A DNA stretch of 6,064 nt, from positions 1 through 6,064 of the forward strand of contig CAJLAN010000109.1 of the NCBI GenBank assembly GCA_905204635.1. Reading direction: 5' to 3'. Below, piece by piece: positions 1 to 5,888 of the stretch. Made by a program: the position numbers and the translations under genes. This DNA comes from an uncultured Collinsella sp. (lineage in GTDB: Bacteria > Actinomycetota > Coriobacteriia > Coriobacteriales > Coriobacteriaceae). Every line of letters starts with the position of its first letter. The first letter of the stretch is position 1. Below the pieces are notes generated by a model. It did no database searches. It saw only the letters and a list, made by a program, of their open reading frames with translations, and was not told the DNA's origin.

Positions 1-463
1 CAATGGCGTCGCCTAGCCTCACGGCAAGTGGGCGAGCCCCGCCTCCGCCCGCGCGGCAGGGCTGCACCAGGTCGACGGTAAAGCCGGCGGCACGCAGCAG
101 CGGCAGGTTGTCCAGAATCGAATCGTGCTCGATGGCCGAAACGATTACACGATCGCGCTTGCGATCGCGCTGACGAGCGCCCTCGGCAAGACCGAGCAGC
201 GCCAGCTGGTTGGCTTCGGTGCCGCCGTTGGTCAGTACAATCTCGGACGGGCGGACGCGCGCGCCAAAGCTGCGGGCGATATCGCGACGCGCCACTTCCA
301 GGCGCGCAGCGGCCTTACGGCCGAGCGAATGCAGCGAGTTGGGGTTGACGCCGGCAAGCTCGCTGTCGTCGTACTCGCGCTGCGCAAGGAGCGCCTCGGC
401 GCGCATGGGCGTCGAGGCGGCATAGTCAAGATTCACGGGTATGCGGTTTTGACCTGCGGTCAT
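1..463 (-). CDS. Cysteine desulfurase, NifS/IscS-type (5' part, cut by window edge)
   Basis: PLP-dependent enzyme of the class V aminotransferase fold that takes sulfur from L-cysteine, leaving alanine, for Fe-S clusters or thiolated cofactors. The frame stays open for 154 residues from ATG at 463 to the window edge. Visible landmarks are LDYAASTPMR at residues 12-21, NPNSLHSLGR at 40-49 (family form GNPSSLHxxGR), the cofactor-binding TNGGTEAN at 78-85, and IEHDSIL at 111-117, where His113 matches the histidine that stacks on PLP. The PLP lysine and catalytic cysteine loop lie beyond the window, so the IscS/NifS/SufS-like subtype cannot be settled. Residues 136-145 are an unusual Cys-Arg-Ala-Gly-rich stretch where relatives have an acidic D-x-x-G-x-V turn. 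It starts 6 bases after the rpe stop, with an AGGAGG site inside the rpe end. Family call is firm; exact role is not. Confidence 0.88.
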   Translation of the reverse strand, partial: MTAGQNRIPVNLDYAASTPMRAEALLAQREYDDSELAGVNPNSLHSLGRKAAARLEVARRDIARSFGARVRPSEIVLTNGGTEANQLALLGLAEGARQRDRKRDRVIVSAIEHDSILDNLPLLRAAGFTVDLVQPCRAGGGGARPLAVRLGDAI

Positions 464-469
464 AAGGGT

Positions 470-1141
470 TTATGCCTCCTGTGCGGCCTCGTTGCCCAGC
501 TTCTGCAGCAGCGCAACCTCGGCAGCGGGATCTTTGGATTTAAATACGGCGGAACCGGCCACCAGGACATTTGCGCCGGCCTTGACGACCTCGGCGATGT
601 TTTTGGAAGAGATGCCGCCGTCGACCTCGATGAGGGGCGAAACGCCGTGGCGCTCGCACATGGCCTTGAGCTCGTGGATCTTTGCGATGGTGCCCGGGAT
701 AAAGCTCTGGCCGCCAAAGCCCGGGTTCACGCTCATGAGCAGCACCATATCGACGACGTCGATGATGCTCTCAAGCACGCACACGGGGGTGGCGGGGTTG
801 AGCACCACGCCGGCCTTGACGCCGCGCTGCTGCAGATGCGTGAGCGTGCGGTGCAGGTGCGTGGAAGCCTCGTAGTGCACGGTGATCATGTCGGCACCGG
901 CGTCGGCGTACCAATCGACCGTCTCGTCGGGGTTCGACACCATGAGGTGCGCGTCGACCGGTACATCGGTGGAGCGCTTGACGGCCTTAAGGATGTCGAC
1001 GCCAAAGGTGAGGTTGCCGGTAAAGTGGCCGTCCATGACGTCGAAGTGCACGTAGTCGGCACCGGCGATCTTGTCGAGTTCGCCCTTGAGGTTGGCCATG
1101 TCGGCCGAAAGGACAGACGGAGCGATTTTGATGGAACCCAT
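470..1141 (-). CDS. rpe: Ribulose-phosphate 3-epimerase
   Basis: Cytoplasmic TIM-barrel enzyme that interconverts D-ribulose 5-phosphate and D-xylulose 5-phosphate in the pentose phosphate pathway. At 223 residues it has the usual family length. Landmarks in order are IAPSVLSAD (6-14), HFDVMDGHF (32-40, with metal ligands His33 and Asp35), AHLMV (64-68, His65), the phosphate-side loop MSVNPGFGGQ (136-145) and the catalytic/metal Asp174 in EVDGGIS (172-178). Thr-Gly-Asn at 41-43 replaces the common Val-Pro-Asn, a mild variation near the active site. The ATG at 1141 is preceded by AGAAAGG (1150-1156) with 8 bases of spacing. The gene begins 18 bases after gpsA ends, and its stop is 6 bases before the desulfurase. 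Close paralogues such as allulose-6-phosphate epimerase share this fold, but the motif set and housekeeping setting favour Rpe. Confidence 0.95.
   Translation of the reverse strand: MGSIKIAPSVLSADMANLKGELDKIAGADYVHFDVMDGHFTGNLTFGVDILKAVKRSTDVPVDAHLMVSNPDETVDWYADAGADMITVHYEASTHLHRTLTHLQQRGVKAGVVLNPATPVCVLESIIDVVDMVLLMSVNPGFGGQSFIPGTIAKIHELKAMCERHGVSPLIEVDGGISSKNIAEVVKAGANVLVAGSAVFKSKDPAAEVALLQKLGNEAAQEA
475..480 (-). promoter_or_regulatory. Ribosome binding site of the cysteine desulfurase gene
   Basis: The minus strand reads AGGAGG, a perfect match to the anti-Shine-Dalgarno core, 11 bases before the ATG at 463. It lies within the last codons of rpe, just before its TAA. The spacing is a little long. 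It supports the ATG at 463 as the start and suggests that translation is coupled to rpe. Confidence 0.75.
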
Positions 1142-1159
1142 GGTAGAAGCCTTTCTGCG

Positions 1160-2167
1160 CTAGTCGGTGAGTCCGTAGAACTCTTGAGAAGGGACGCGAT
1201 CGGTAAGAATCTTGAGCGCCCTATCCAAAGTAACACCGTTGTAGAGCGTTTGCTCCACGGCGAAGGTGAGCGGAATGTCTACGCCCAGTGAACGGGCAAG
1301 CTCGCTCACGCTGCGGGCCGCGACGGCGCCCTCGACAACCATATGCGTGCGCGTCTGGTACTCGTCGAGCGACACGCCGTGGGCAAACTCGTAGCCAAAG
1401 GTGCGGTTGCGCGAATGCTCCGAGGTGCAGGTGGCAATGAGGTCGCCCATGCCGGCAAGTCCCATGCAGGTCATAGCTTGACCGCCGCGGGCGTGTACCA
1501 GACGGCTGATCTCGGCCAGACCACGCGTCATGATGAGGGCAAGCGTGTTGTCGCCCGCACCAGAACCGGCGGAAATGCCGCACACGATGGCGATGACGTT
1601 TTTCATAGCGCCGCAAACCTCGACACCGGTCATGTCTTGCGACAGATAGATGCGGAAGGCTGTGGATAGGAGCAGGTCCTTAAAGGTCTCCCCTATCTGC
1701 GGATCTTTGCTGGCGATGACGGCGGCAGAAAGTCCACCGCGGCAGATCTCCTCGGCATGGTTGGGGCCCGAGAGCGCCGCTACGCGCGTCTCGTTGCCAA
1801 TCTCGCTGGCGATGACCTCGCTCATGAGCAGGCCGGACTCGGGCTCAATGCCCTTGGTGAGGCAGAGCACCGGGGTATCGGCGACGATAAAGGGCGCGGC
1901 CTGGTGGCACACGCTGCGAAGGTGCGTCGAAGGAACGGCAAAGATGATGGCCTCGGCGCCTTCGATCGCCTGCACGAGCTCCGTCGTAGCGACGACGTTG
2001 TCGGGCAGCTCGTAGCCCACAAGGTAGCGTGGGTTGCGGTGCTCGCCATTGATGCCGGTGGCCGTCTGCTCGCTGTGGGCCCACATGGTCACGCGCTCGG
2101 CTCGCGCTGCAGCAAGGCCGGCGACGGCGGTTCCCCAGGAGCCGGAGCCAATCAGCGCAACATTCAT
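1160..2167 (-). CDS. gpsA: NAD(P)+-dependent glycerol-3-phosphate dehydrogenase
   Basis: Cytoplasmic enzyme that reduces dihydroxyacetone phosphate with NAD(P)H to sn-glycerol 3-phosphate, the backbone for phospholipids. At 335 residues it is full length. The N-terminal Rossmann domain opens with VALIGSGSWGTA (3-14), which carries the GxGxxG nucleotide loop. LTKGIE (103-108) supplies conserved Lys105 and LSGPNHAEEI (132-141) is the family GPxxAxE block. The helical C-terminal domain has GAMKNVIAI (186-194) with the proposed catalytic Lys189, then GAGDN (203-207) and SRNRTFG (252-258) for substrate and cofactor binding. The gene follows plsY by 9 bases and precedes rpe. Its product feeds PlsY directly, so clustering with plsY and plsC fits the pathway. 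The start is fixed by AGGAGAGA just upstream of the ATG. No missing key residue was seen. Confidence 0.97.
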   Translation of the reverse strand: MNVALIGSGSWGTAVAGLAAARAERVTMWAHSEQTATGINGEHRNPRYLVGYELPDNVVATTELVQAIEGAEAIIFAVPSTHLRSVCHQAAPFIVADTPVLCLTKGIEPESGLLMSEVIASEIGNETRVAALSGPNHAEEICRGGLSAAVIASKDPQIGETFKDLLLSTAFRIYLSQDMTGVEVCGAMKNVIAIVCGISAGSGAGDNTLALIMTRGLAEISRLVHARGGQAMTCMGLAGMGDLIATCTSEHSRNRTFGYEFAHGVSLDEYQTRTHMVVEGAVAARSVSELARSLGVDIPLTFAVEQTLYNGVTLDRALKILTDRVPSQEFYGLTD

Positions 2168-2170
2168 GAC

Positions 2171-2178
2171 TCTCTCCT
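2171..2178 (-). promoter_or_regulatory. gpsA ribosome binding site overlapping the plsY stop codon
   Basis: The minus strand reads AGGAGAGA, ending 3 bases before the gpsA ATG at 2167; the AGGAG core leaves 6 bases. Its first bases are part of the plsY stop TAG (2177-2179). A ribosome terminating on plsY would sit on the gpsA initiation site, which points to coupled translation of two consecutive pathway enzymes. Confidence 0.8.
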
Positions 2179-2860
2179 ACTTATCGTCGGGCTCGGTGAC
2201 GCGCTTGGTAAACGAGAGCTTGGACTCCTTACCGGTCATGAGCTTTTTGATGTTCGCACGATGGGCCCACACCACAGTGATGCCGATCAGTGCCATGCAA
2301 AATTTGAGACCCAGGCTGCTGTACGGAAAGACCGCGCAGGCAGCGATGGGAAGACCGATGGCAGCGGCAAGCGAGCCCACCGACACAAACTTGGTGATGG
2401 CGACGGCCACGATAAACATGCCCAGCAGCGACAGGCCAATAGGCCAGTACCAGGCGAGGATGACACCCAGACCAACTGCGATACCCTTGCCGCCGTGGAA
2501 GTTGAGATAGGGCGAGAAGATATGGCCCCACACGGCTGCCAGGCAAATGACGCCGAGCATCCAATCGCCGGGGGCTCCAGGCGCCATGATGCCCACAGGG
2601 AAGCCATAGCCCACGCCCGCGATAAGCGGACGCGCGATAAGGACGCAGATAGCGCCCTTAAGGCAGTCGAGCAGCAGCGTGAGCGCGGCCACCTTGGGGC
2701 CGGCTACGCGCAGGGCGTTGGTGGTGCCGATGTTGCCGGAACCCGCCTTGCGAATGTCGGTGTGGTTGAACACACGGCCCAGGATCAAGCCAAACGGAAT
2801 CGCTCCGATAAAGAACGAGACCACGGCGCAGATGGCGGTCAGCAGAATCGGATTATGCAT
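2177..2860 (-). CDS. plsY: Acyl-phosphate:glycerol-3-phosphate acyltransferase
   Basis: Integral membrane enzyme that transfers a fatty acyl group from acyl-phosphate (made by PlsX, not in this window) to position 1 of glycerol 3-phosphate, giving lysophosphatidic acid. The three conserved cytoplasmic motifs are present: GSGNIGTTNALR (40-51), GHIFSPYLNFHGGKGIA (112-128) and a basic HRANIKKLMTGKE (200-212). Hydrophobic segments lie near residues 4-28, 56-80, 100-111, 128-157 and 160-197, consistent with the multi-pass family fold. At 227 residues it is somewhat longer than the common ~200; part of the excess is a Gly/Pro-rich loop at 84-100 between membrane segments, and part is a charged C-terminal tail. 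It starts inside the end of der (8-base overlap) and ends 9 bases before gpsA, whose product is its substrate. Confidence 0.96.
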   Translation of the reverse strand: MHNPILLTAICAVVSFFIGAIPFGLILGRVFNHTDIRKAGSGNIGTTNALRVAGPKVAALTLLLDCLKGAICVLIARPLIAGVGYGFPVGIMAPGAPGDWMLGVICLAAVWGHIFSPYLNFHGGKGIAVGLGVILAWYWPIGLSLLGMFIVAVAITKFVSVGSLAAAIGLPIAACAVFPYSSLGLKFCMALIGITVVWAHRANIKKLMTGKESKLSFTKRVTEPDDK

Positions 2861-4181
2861 CCTTTTGCTCCTTCTTCCTAAAGAAGAGTCGAATGGGCGT
2901 GCCGGAAAAATCGAAGGTCGAGCGCATACGGTTCTCCACGTAGCGCTGGTAGGTGTCGTTGACCAGGTCGCTGTGGTTGACGAAGAACGTAAACGTCGGC
3001 GGGCCCGTCTGGGTCACGTAGTGCATGCGCAGGCGGCGCTTGGCGTCCACCACGGTGTGGCCAAACTCGCGCAGGTCGGTGAGGAACGTGTTGAGGCGCG
3101 AGGTGGTGATCTTTTGCGAGCGTGTCTTTTCGGCCGCGTCGACCATTGCCCAGATCTTCTCGACGCTGCGGCCGGTCAGGGCCGAAATGCGCAGGTACTG
3201 GGCCCAGGGAGCCATGACGCCCAGACGGCGGTCGATGGTCTCCATGCAGGCCTCGCGCTTGCGATCGTCGTCGAGCAGGTCCCACTTGTTGAGCAGCACC
3301 ACGATGGCGCAGCCGCGCTCGATGGCAAGGCCCATGACCTTCTGGTCCTGCTCGGTGACGCCCACGGAGGCGTCGACGACGAGCAGTGCCACGTCGGCGC
3401 GGTCGATGGCGCGCAGGCCGCGGACCATGGAGTAGTACTCGATGTTCTCGTACACGGTGCTCTTCTTGCGAATGCCCGCAGTGTCGACCATGCGGTAGTG
3501 CTTGCCGTTACGCTCGACGACGGTGTCGATGGCATCGCGCGTGGTGCCGGCGATGTTGGACACGATGGAGCGGTCGGCGCCCAGGATGCGGTTAAACAGC
3601 GACGATTTGCCGGCGTTGGGGCGGCCGATGATGGCGACGTTCAACGCGTCGGGGAACTCATCGGCGACCTCGTCCTCTTCCTCCGGAAGCAGGGCCACGA
3701 TGTCATCGAGCAGGTCGCCCGTGCCATGGCCATGCAGGGCCGAGAGCGGCGTGGGCTCACCGATGCCGAGCGAATAGAACTCCCAGATGCTGTCGTTTTC
3801 GCGATCGGGGTTGTCGAGCTTGTTCACCACGAGCAGCACGGGCTTGTTCGAACGACGCAGGATGTTCGCCACCGCCTGATCATCGGCATTGATGCCCGTT
3901 TTGCTATCGACCAAGAACAGGATCACATCGGCTTGTTCAGCTGCCACGAGCGCCTGCGAGCGAATCGACTCTTGGAACACGTCGTCCTTATTCATCTCGA
4001 TACCGCCCGTATCGATGAGCGTGAATTCGCGCCCGTTCCAATCAGCCTCGTGATAGGAACGATCGCGCGTTACGCCACGCATCTCATGGACGATGGCTTC
4101 ATTGTTCTCTGCAATACGATTGACCAGCGTTGATTTGCCCACATTGGGGCGGCCAACGATGGCGACGATGGGCAAGGCCAT
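2853..4181 (-). CDS. der: Ribosome biogenesis GTPase Der (EngA)
   Basis: Essential GTPase with two G domains in tandem that binds the 50S subunit and helps its late assembly. The protein is 442 residues, typical for the family. G domain 1 has GRPNVGKS (10-17), DTGG (57-60), NKLD (120-123) and SAL (147-149). An acidic linker (167-178) follows. G domain 2 has GRPNAGKS (186-193), DTAG (233-236), NKWD (298-301) and SAL (333-335). The C-terminal KH-like domain (about 350-437) ends in a lysine-rich tail. A longer frame reaches back to 4262, but that would overlap ispH by 68 bases, whereas MALPIVAIVGRP at 4181 begins right at the G domain and has its own AAGGA site. Codon use and GC change inside the gene: residues 1-100 use AAT for 5 of 7 asparagines, while all 16 later asparagines that I read are AAC. 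Confidence 0.97.
   Translation of the reverse strand: MALPIVAIVGRPNVGKSTLVNRIAENNEAIVHEMRGVTRDRSYHEADWNGREFTLIDTGGIEMNKDDVFQESIRSQALVAAEQADVILFLVDSKTGINADDQAVANILRRSNKPVLLVVNKLDNPDRENDSIWEFYSLGIGEPTPLSALHGHGTGDLLDDIVALLPEEEDEVADEFPDALNVAIIGRPNAGKSSLFNRILGADRSIVSNIAGTTRDAIDTVVERNGKHYRMVDTAGIRKKSTVYENIEYYSMVRGLRAIDRADVALLVVDASVGVTEQDQKVMGLAIERGCAIVVLLNKWDLLDDDRKREACMETIDRRLGVMAPWAQYLRISALTGRSVEKIWAMVDAAEKTRSQKITTSRLNTFLTDLREFGHTVVDAKRRLRMHYVTQTGPPTFTFFVNHSDLVNDTYQRYVENRMRSTFDFSGTPIRLFFRKKEQKDA
2868..2873 (-). promoter_or_regulatory. plsY ribosome binding site inside der
   Basis: The minus strand reads AAGGAG, 7 bases before the plsY ATG at 2860, and lies wholly within the final der codons. It supports the overlapping start over any later methionine. 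The der stop TAA (2855-2853) falls after the plsY ATG, so der and plsY share 8 bases. Confidence 0.8.
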
Positions 4182-4188
4182 AGGATAG

Positions 4189-4193
4189 TCCTT
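4189..4193 (-). promoter_or_regulatory. der ribosome binding site
   Basis: The minus strand reads AAGGA, 7 bases before the ATG at 4181, in the 13-base gap after the ispH stop TAG (4197-4195). It decides the der start in favour of 4181 over the longer in-frame extension to 4262. Confidence 0.75.
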
Positions 4194-4194
4194 A

Positions 4195-5043
4195 CTAATC
4201 GAGCGTCTCCAGATAGGAAACGACTTCTTCGATCTGGTTTTCAGGGGTCGACGCCCCCGCACTGATGCCGACCGTGGTCTTATGAGCGAACCACGAAGGA
4301 TCGATCTCTTGTGCGCTCTCTATATGATAAACCGCATCGCAGCACCCAGCGCACATTTCATATAAACGGGTGGTGTTCGACGAGTTCCTGCCGCCGATCA
4401 CGAGCATCACATCGACCGAGCGAGCAAGAGCGCGCGCAGCATCCTGACGTTGGATGGTAGCGAAGCAGATGGTGTCCTTCACCACCGGCTCGATGCCCCG
4501 TGCCTGAAGCGCCTCTACGATCTCGGCGAGCTTTTGGTGGGATTGCGTAGTTTGCACGACGATGCCGACCGGCTCGTTCAGATCCTCCGGTATATCCTCG
4601 ACCGCACCGACCACCATGCACTGATCGCCCTCGCGACGCGCATGCGCCAAGATCCCCTCGACTTCTGGATGCCCTTCTTCGCCCACCACGAGCACATGAT
4701 AGCCTTCGGCAGCAAGTTTCGCTGCCGCGCGTTGTGCGCGCATCACGTGAGGACAGGTAGCATCGACGATCTCGTTTCCGCGGGCAGCAAGCGCGTCGAG
4801 CACTTCGGGAACGACCCCATGCGAACGGATGACCACCGCTTGCTCCGTGCAGTCTTCGACCGTATCAGCCACGCGAATGCCACGCGCTGCAAGATCGCTC
4901 ACTACCTGCGGATTATGGATGAGCGGACCGAGCGTGCAGACCGTCTTGTCCGCATTCGCCGTCTCGAGAGTCAAGTCAAGAGCGCGCTGAACGCCATAGC
5001 AAGCGCCTGCATATTCGGCGCGCGAAACCTTGAGCCTACCCAT
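4195..5043 (-). CDS. ispH: 4-hydroxy-3-methylbut-2-enyl diphosphate reductase
   Basis: Last enzyme of the MEP pathway. It uses a 4Fe-4S cluster to reduce HMBPP to IPP and DMAPP in the cytoplasm. At 282 residues it is a single-domain IspH. The three cluster cysteines are Cys15 (GACYGVQRA, 13-21), Cys97 (DATCPHV, 94-100) and Cys193 (KDTICFAT, 189-196). Diphosphate-binding and catalytic residues are visible: His43 (LIHNPQVV), His75 (IRSHGV), His125 and Glu127 (GEEGHPEVEG, 121-130), Thr168 (VQTTQS), Ser222 and Asn223 in GGRNSSNTTRL (217-227), and Ser264 (ISAGAS) following a VGIS strand. The first motif differs from the common GFCAGV form. CAGCC at 231-235 adds cysteines in a loop. The ATG at 5043 shares one base with the plsC stop (TGATG), with AGGAG at 5049-5053. 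Leucine CTG codons look sparse compared with downstream genes. Confidence 0.96.
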   Translation of the reverse strand: MGRLKVSRAEYAGACYGVQRALDLTLETANADKTVCTLGPLIHNPQVVSDLAARGIRVADTVEDCTEQAVVIRSHGVVPEVLDALAARGNEIVDATCPHVMRAQRAAAKLAAEGYHVLVVGEEGHPEVEGILAHARREGDQCMVVGAVEDIPEDLNEPVGIVVQTTQSHQKLAEIVEALQARGIEPVVKDTICFATIQRQDAARALARSVDVMLVIGGRNSSNTTRLYEMCAGCCDAVYHIESAQEIDPSWFAHKTTVGISAGASTPENQIEEVVSYLETLD

Positions 5044-5879
5044 CAGTTCTCCTGGGGTTTCGGCTCGTAATCGGGAAGCGCTGCAACATCAACGCGCGGG
5101 ATCTCGTGTTCGGCGAACACCGCCGTATAATCCTTGCTCTCAGGGAAGAGCTTGACCATGCTCACTTCCGAGGGCGCTATATCGTGGCTGAGTGCAATAG
5201 CTTCGCGCAGCACATACCAGGTGGCAGCTTCAAGGCGCTCCTCTTTCGGAAGGAAGTCGAACGAAGAAAGTGCTATGGGCTCACCATAGATCGCGGTGAG
5301 CTTCGGGAAGCGCACGTGCTCCCCTTTCCGCTTGATGCGATCGACATTCTTGAGTCCGAGCGGTACGAGCGGGGCTCTGCCGAGCTTCGCGATGAGCGCA
5401 GCACCACCATGGATGGCAGGGGTCTTGTTCCCCTTACCACGACGCGTGCCTTCAGGGAAGATACCGACAAGCTCCCCGTTCTTCAGGAAACGCGCCGCAC
5501 GTTTGACCGTCGACATGTCGGCAGTATCGCGCTTGACCGGGAACGCTCCCACACGAGCGAAGAAGAAACCCAAGAAACCGCCCGCTACCTCAAAGAGGCT
5601 CTCGCGCGCGATCAAACGCGTCCAGCGCTTAGGCCATGAAGCCAAGAACATCATGACCACGTCGATGTAAGAATTGTGCGGGGAGAGCACGACCGCACCG
5701 GTCTTCTTGCCGGTGAATTGCAGGATGATATCGCGATTCTTCACCGAGAAACGGAAGACGATCTTCATGAGCACGAGCACGATGCCAGCAACGATATTGC
5801 CGACAACGCGATTCATCTGGTTCGACTTGTCGTTGCCATCGGCCGACATGTCCCAAAGCTGTTCGCGAGATTTGATCAC
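5043..5879 (-). CDS. plsC: 1-acyl-sn-glycerol-3-phosphate acyltransferase (PlsC/LPLAT family)
   Basis: Membrane-associated acyltransferase expected to add the second acyl chain to lysophosphatidic acid, giving phosphatidic acid. A hydrophobic segment at about 28-43 would anchor the N-terminus. The family blocks are in order: block I SPHNSYIDVV (66-75, catalytic HX4D = His68/Asp73), block II GAFPVKRD (111-118), block III FPEGTR (141-146) and block IV LVPLGL (171-176). At 278 residues it is longer than the usual ~240, with about 60 residues of C-terminal extension after the domain and a charged tail. The start used is GTG at 5879, 9 bases after the upstream stop; its site (GGGTGG) is weak. ATG at 5849 (residue 11) is an alternative but has no visible site. 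The C-terminus is coupled to ispH through TGATG. LPLAT relatives acting on other lysophospholipids cannot be excluded by sequence alone. Confidence 0.9.
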   Translation of the reverse strand: MIKSREQLWDMSADGNDKSNQMNRVVGNIVAGIVLVLMKIVFRFSVKNRDIILQFTGKKTGAVVLSPHNSYIDVVMMFLASWPKRWTRLIARESLFEVAGGFLGFFFARVGAFPVKRDTADMSTVKRAARFLKNGELVGIFPEGTRRGKGNKTPAIHGGAALIAKLGRAPLVPLGLKNVDRIKRKGEHVRFPKLTAIYGEPIALSSFDFLPKEERLEAATWYVLREAIALSHDIAPSEVSMVKLFPESKDYTAVFAEHEIPRVDVAALPDYEPKPQEN

Positions 5880-5888
5880 GCCGCCACC

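Noticed and set aside
1..60. Frameshift in the desulfurase
   Set aside because: The used frame stays open to the edge and recovers a family-like LxDAI ending; one alternative frame stops, and the other gives an Arg-rich sequence.
125..1291. Plus-strand open frame of 388 codons
   Set aside because: Antisense shadow of rpe, the desulfurase start and the gpsA end; low-complexity composition and no family match.
1757..2881. Plus-strand open frame of 374 codons
   Set aside because: Antisense shadow of gpsA and plsY with a highly charged, unordered composition.
2679..4133. Plus-strand open frame of 484 codons
   Set aside because: It lies antisense to der and plsY, has no recognisable motif and is His/Asp/Val/Ala-rich as expected from the reverse of GC-rich codons. 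The minus-strand genes are certain.
4182..4262. 27-residue N-terminal extension of Der
   Set aside because: It would overlap ispH coding sequence, is basic and unlike the family, and the ATG at 4181 has a proper ribosome site and begins right before the G1 motif.
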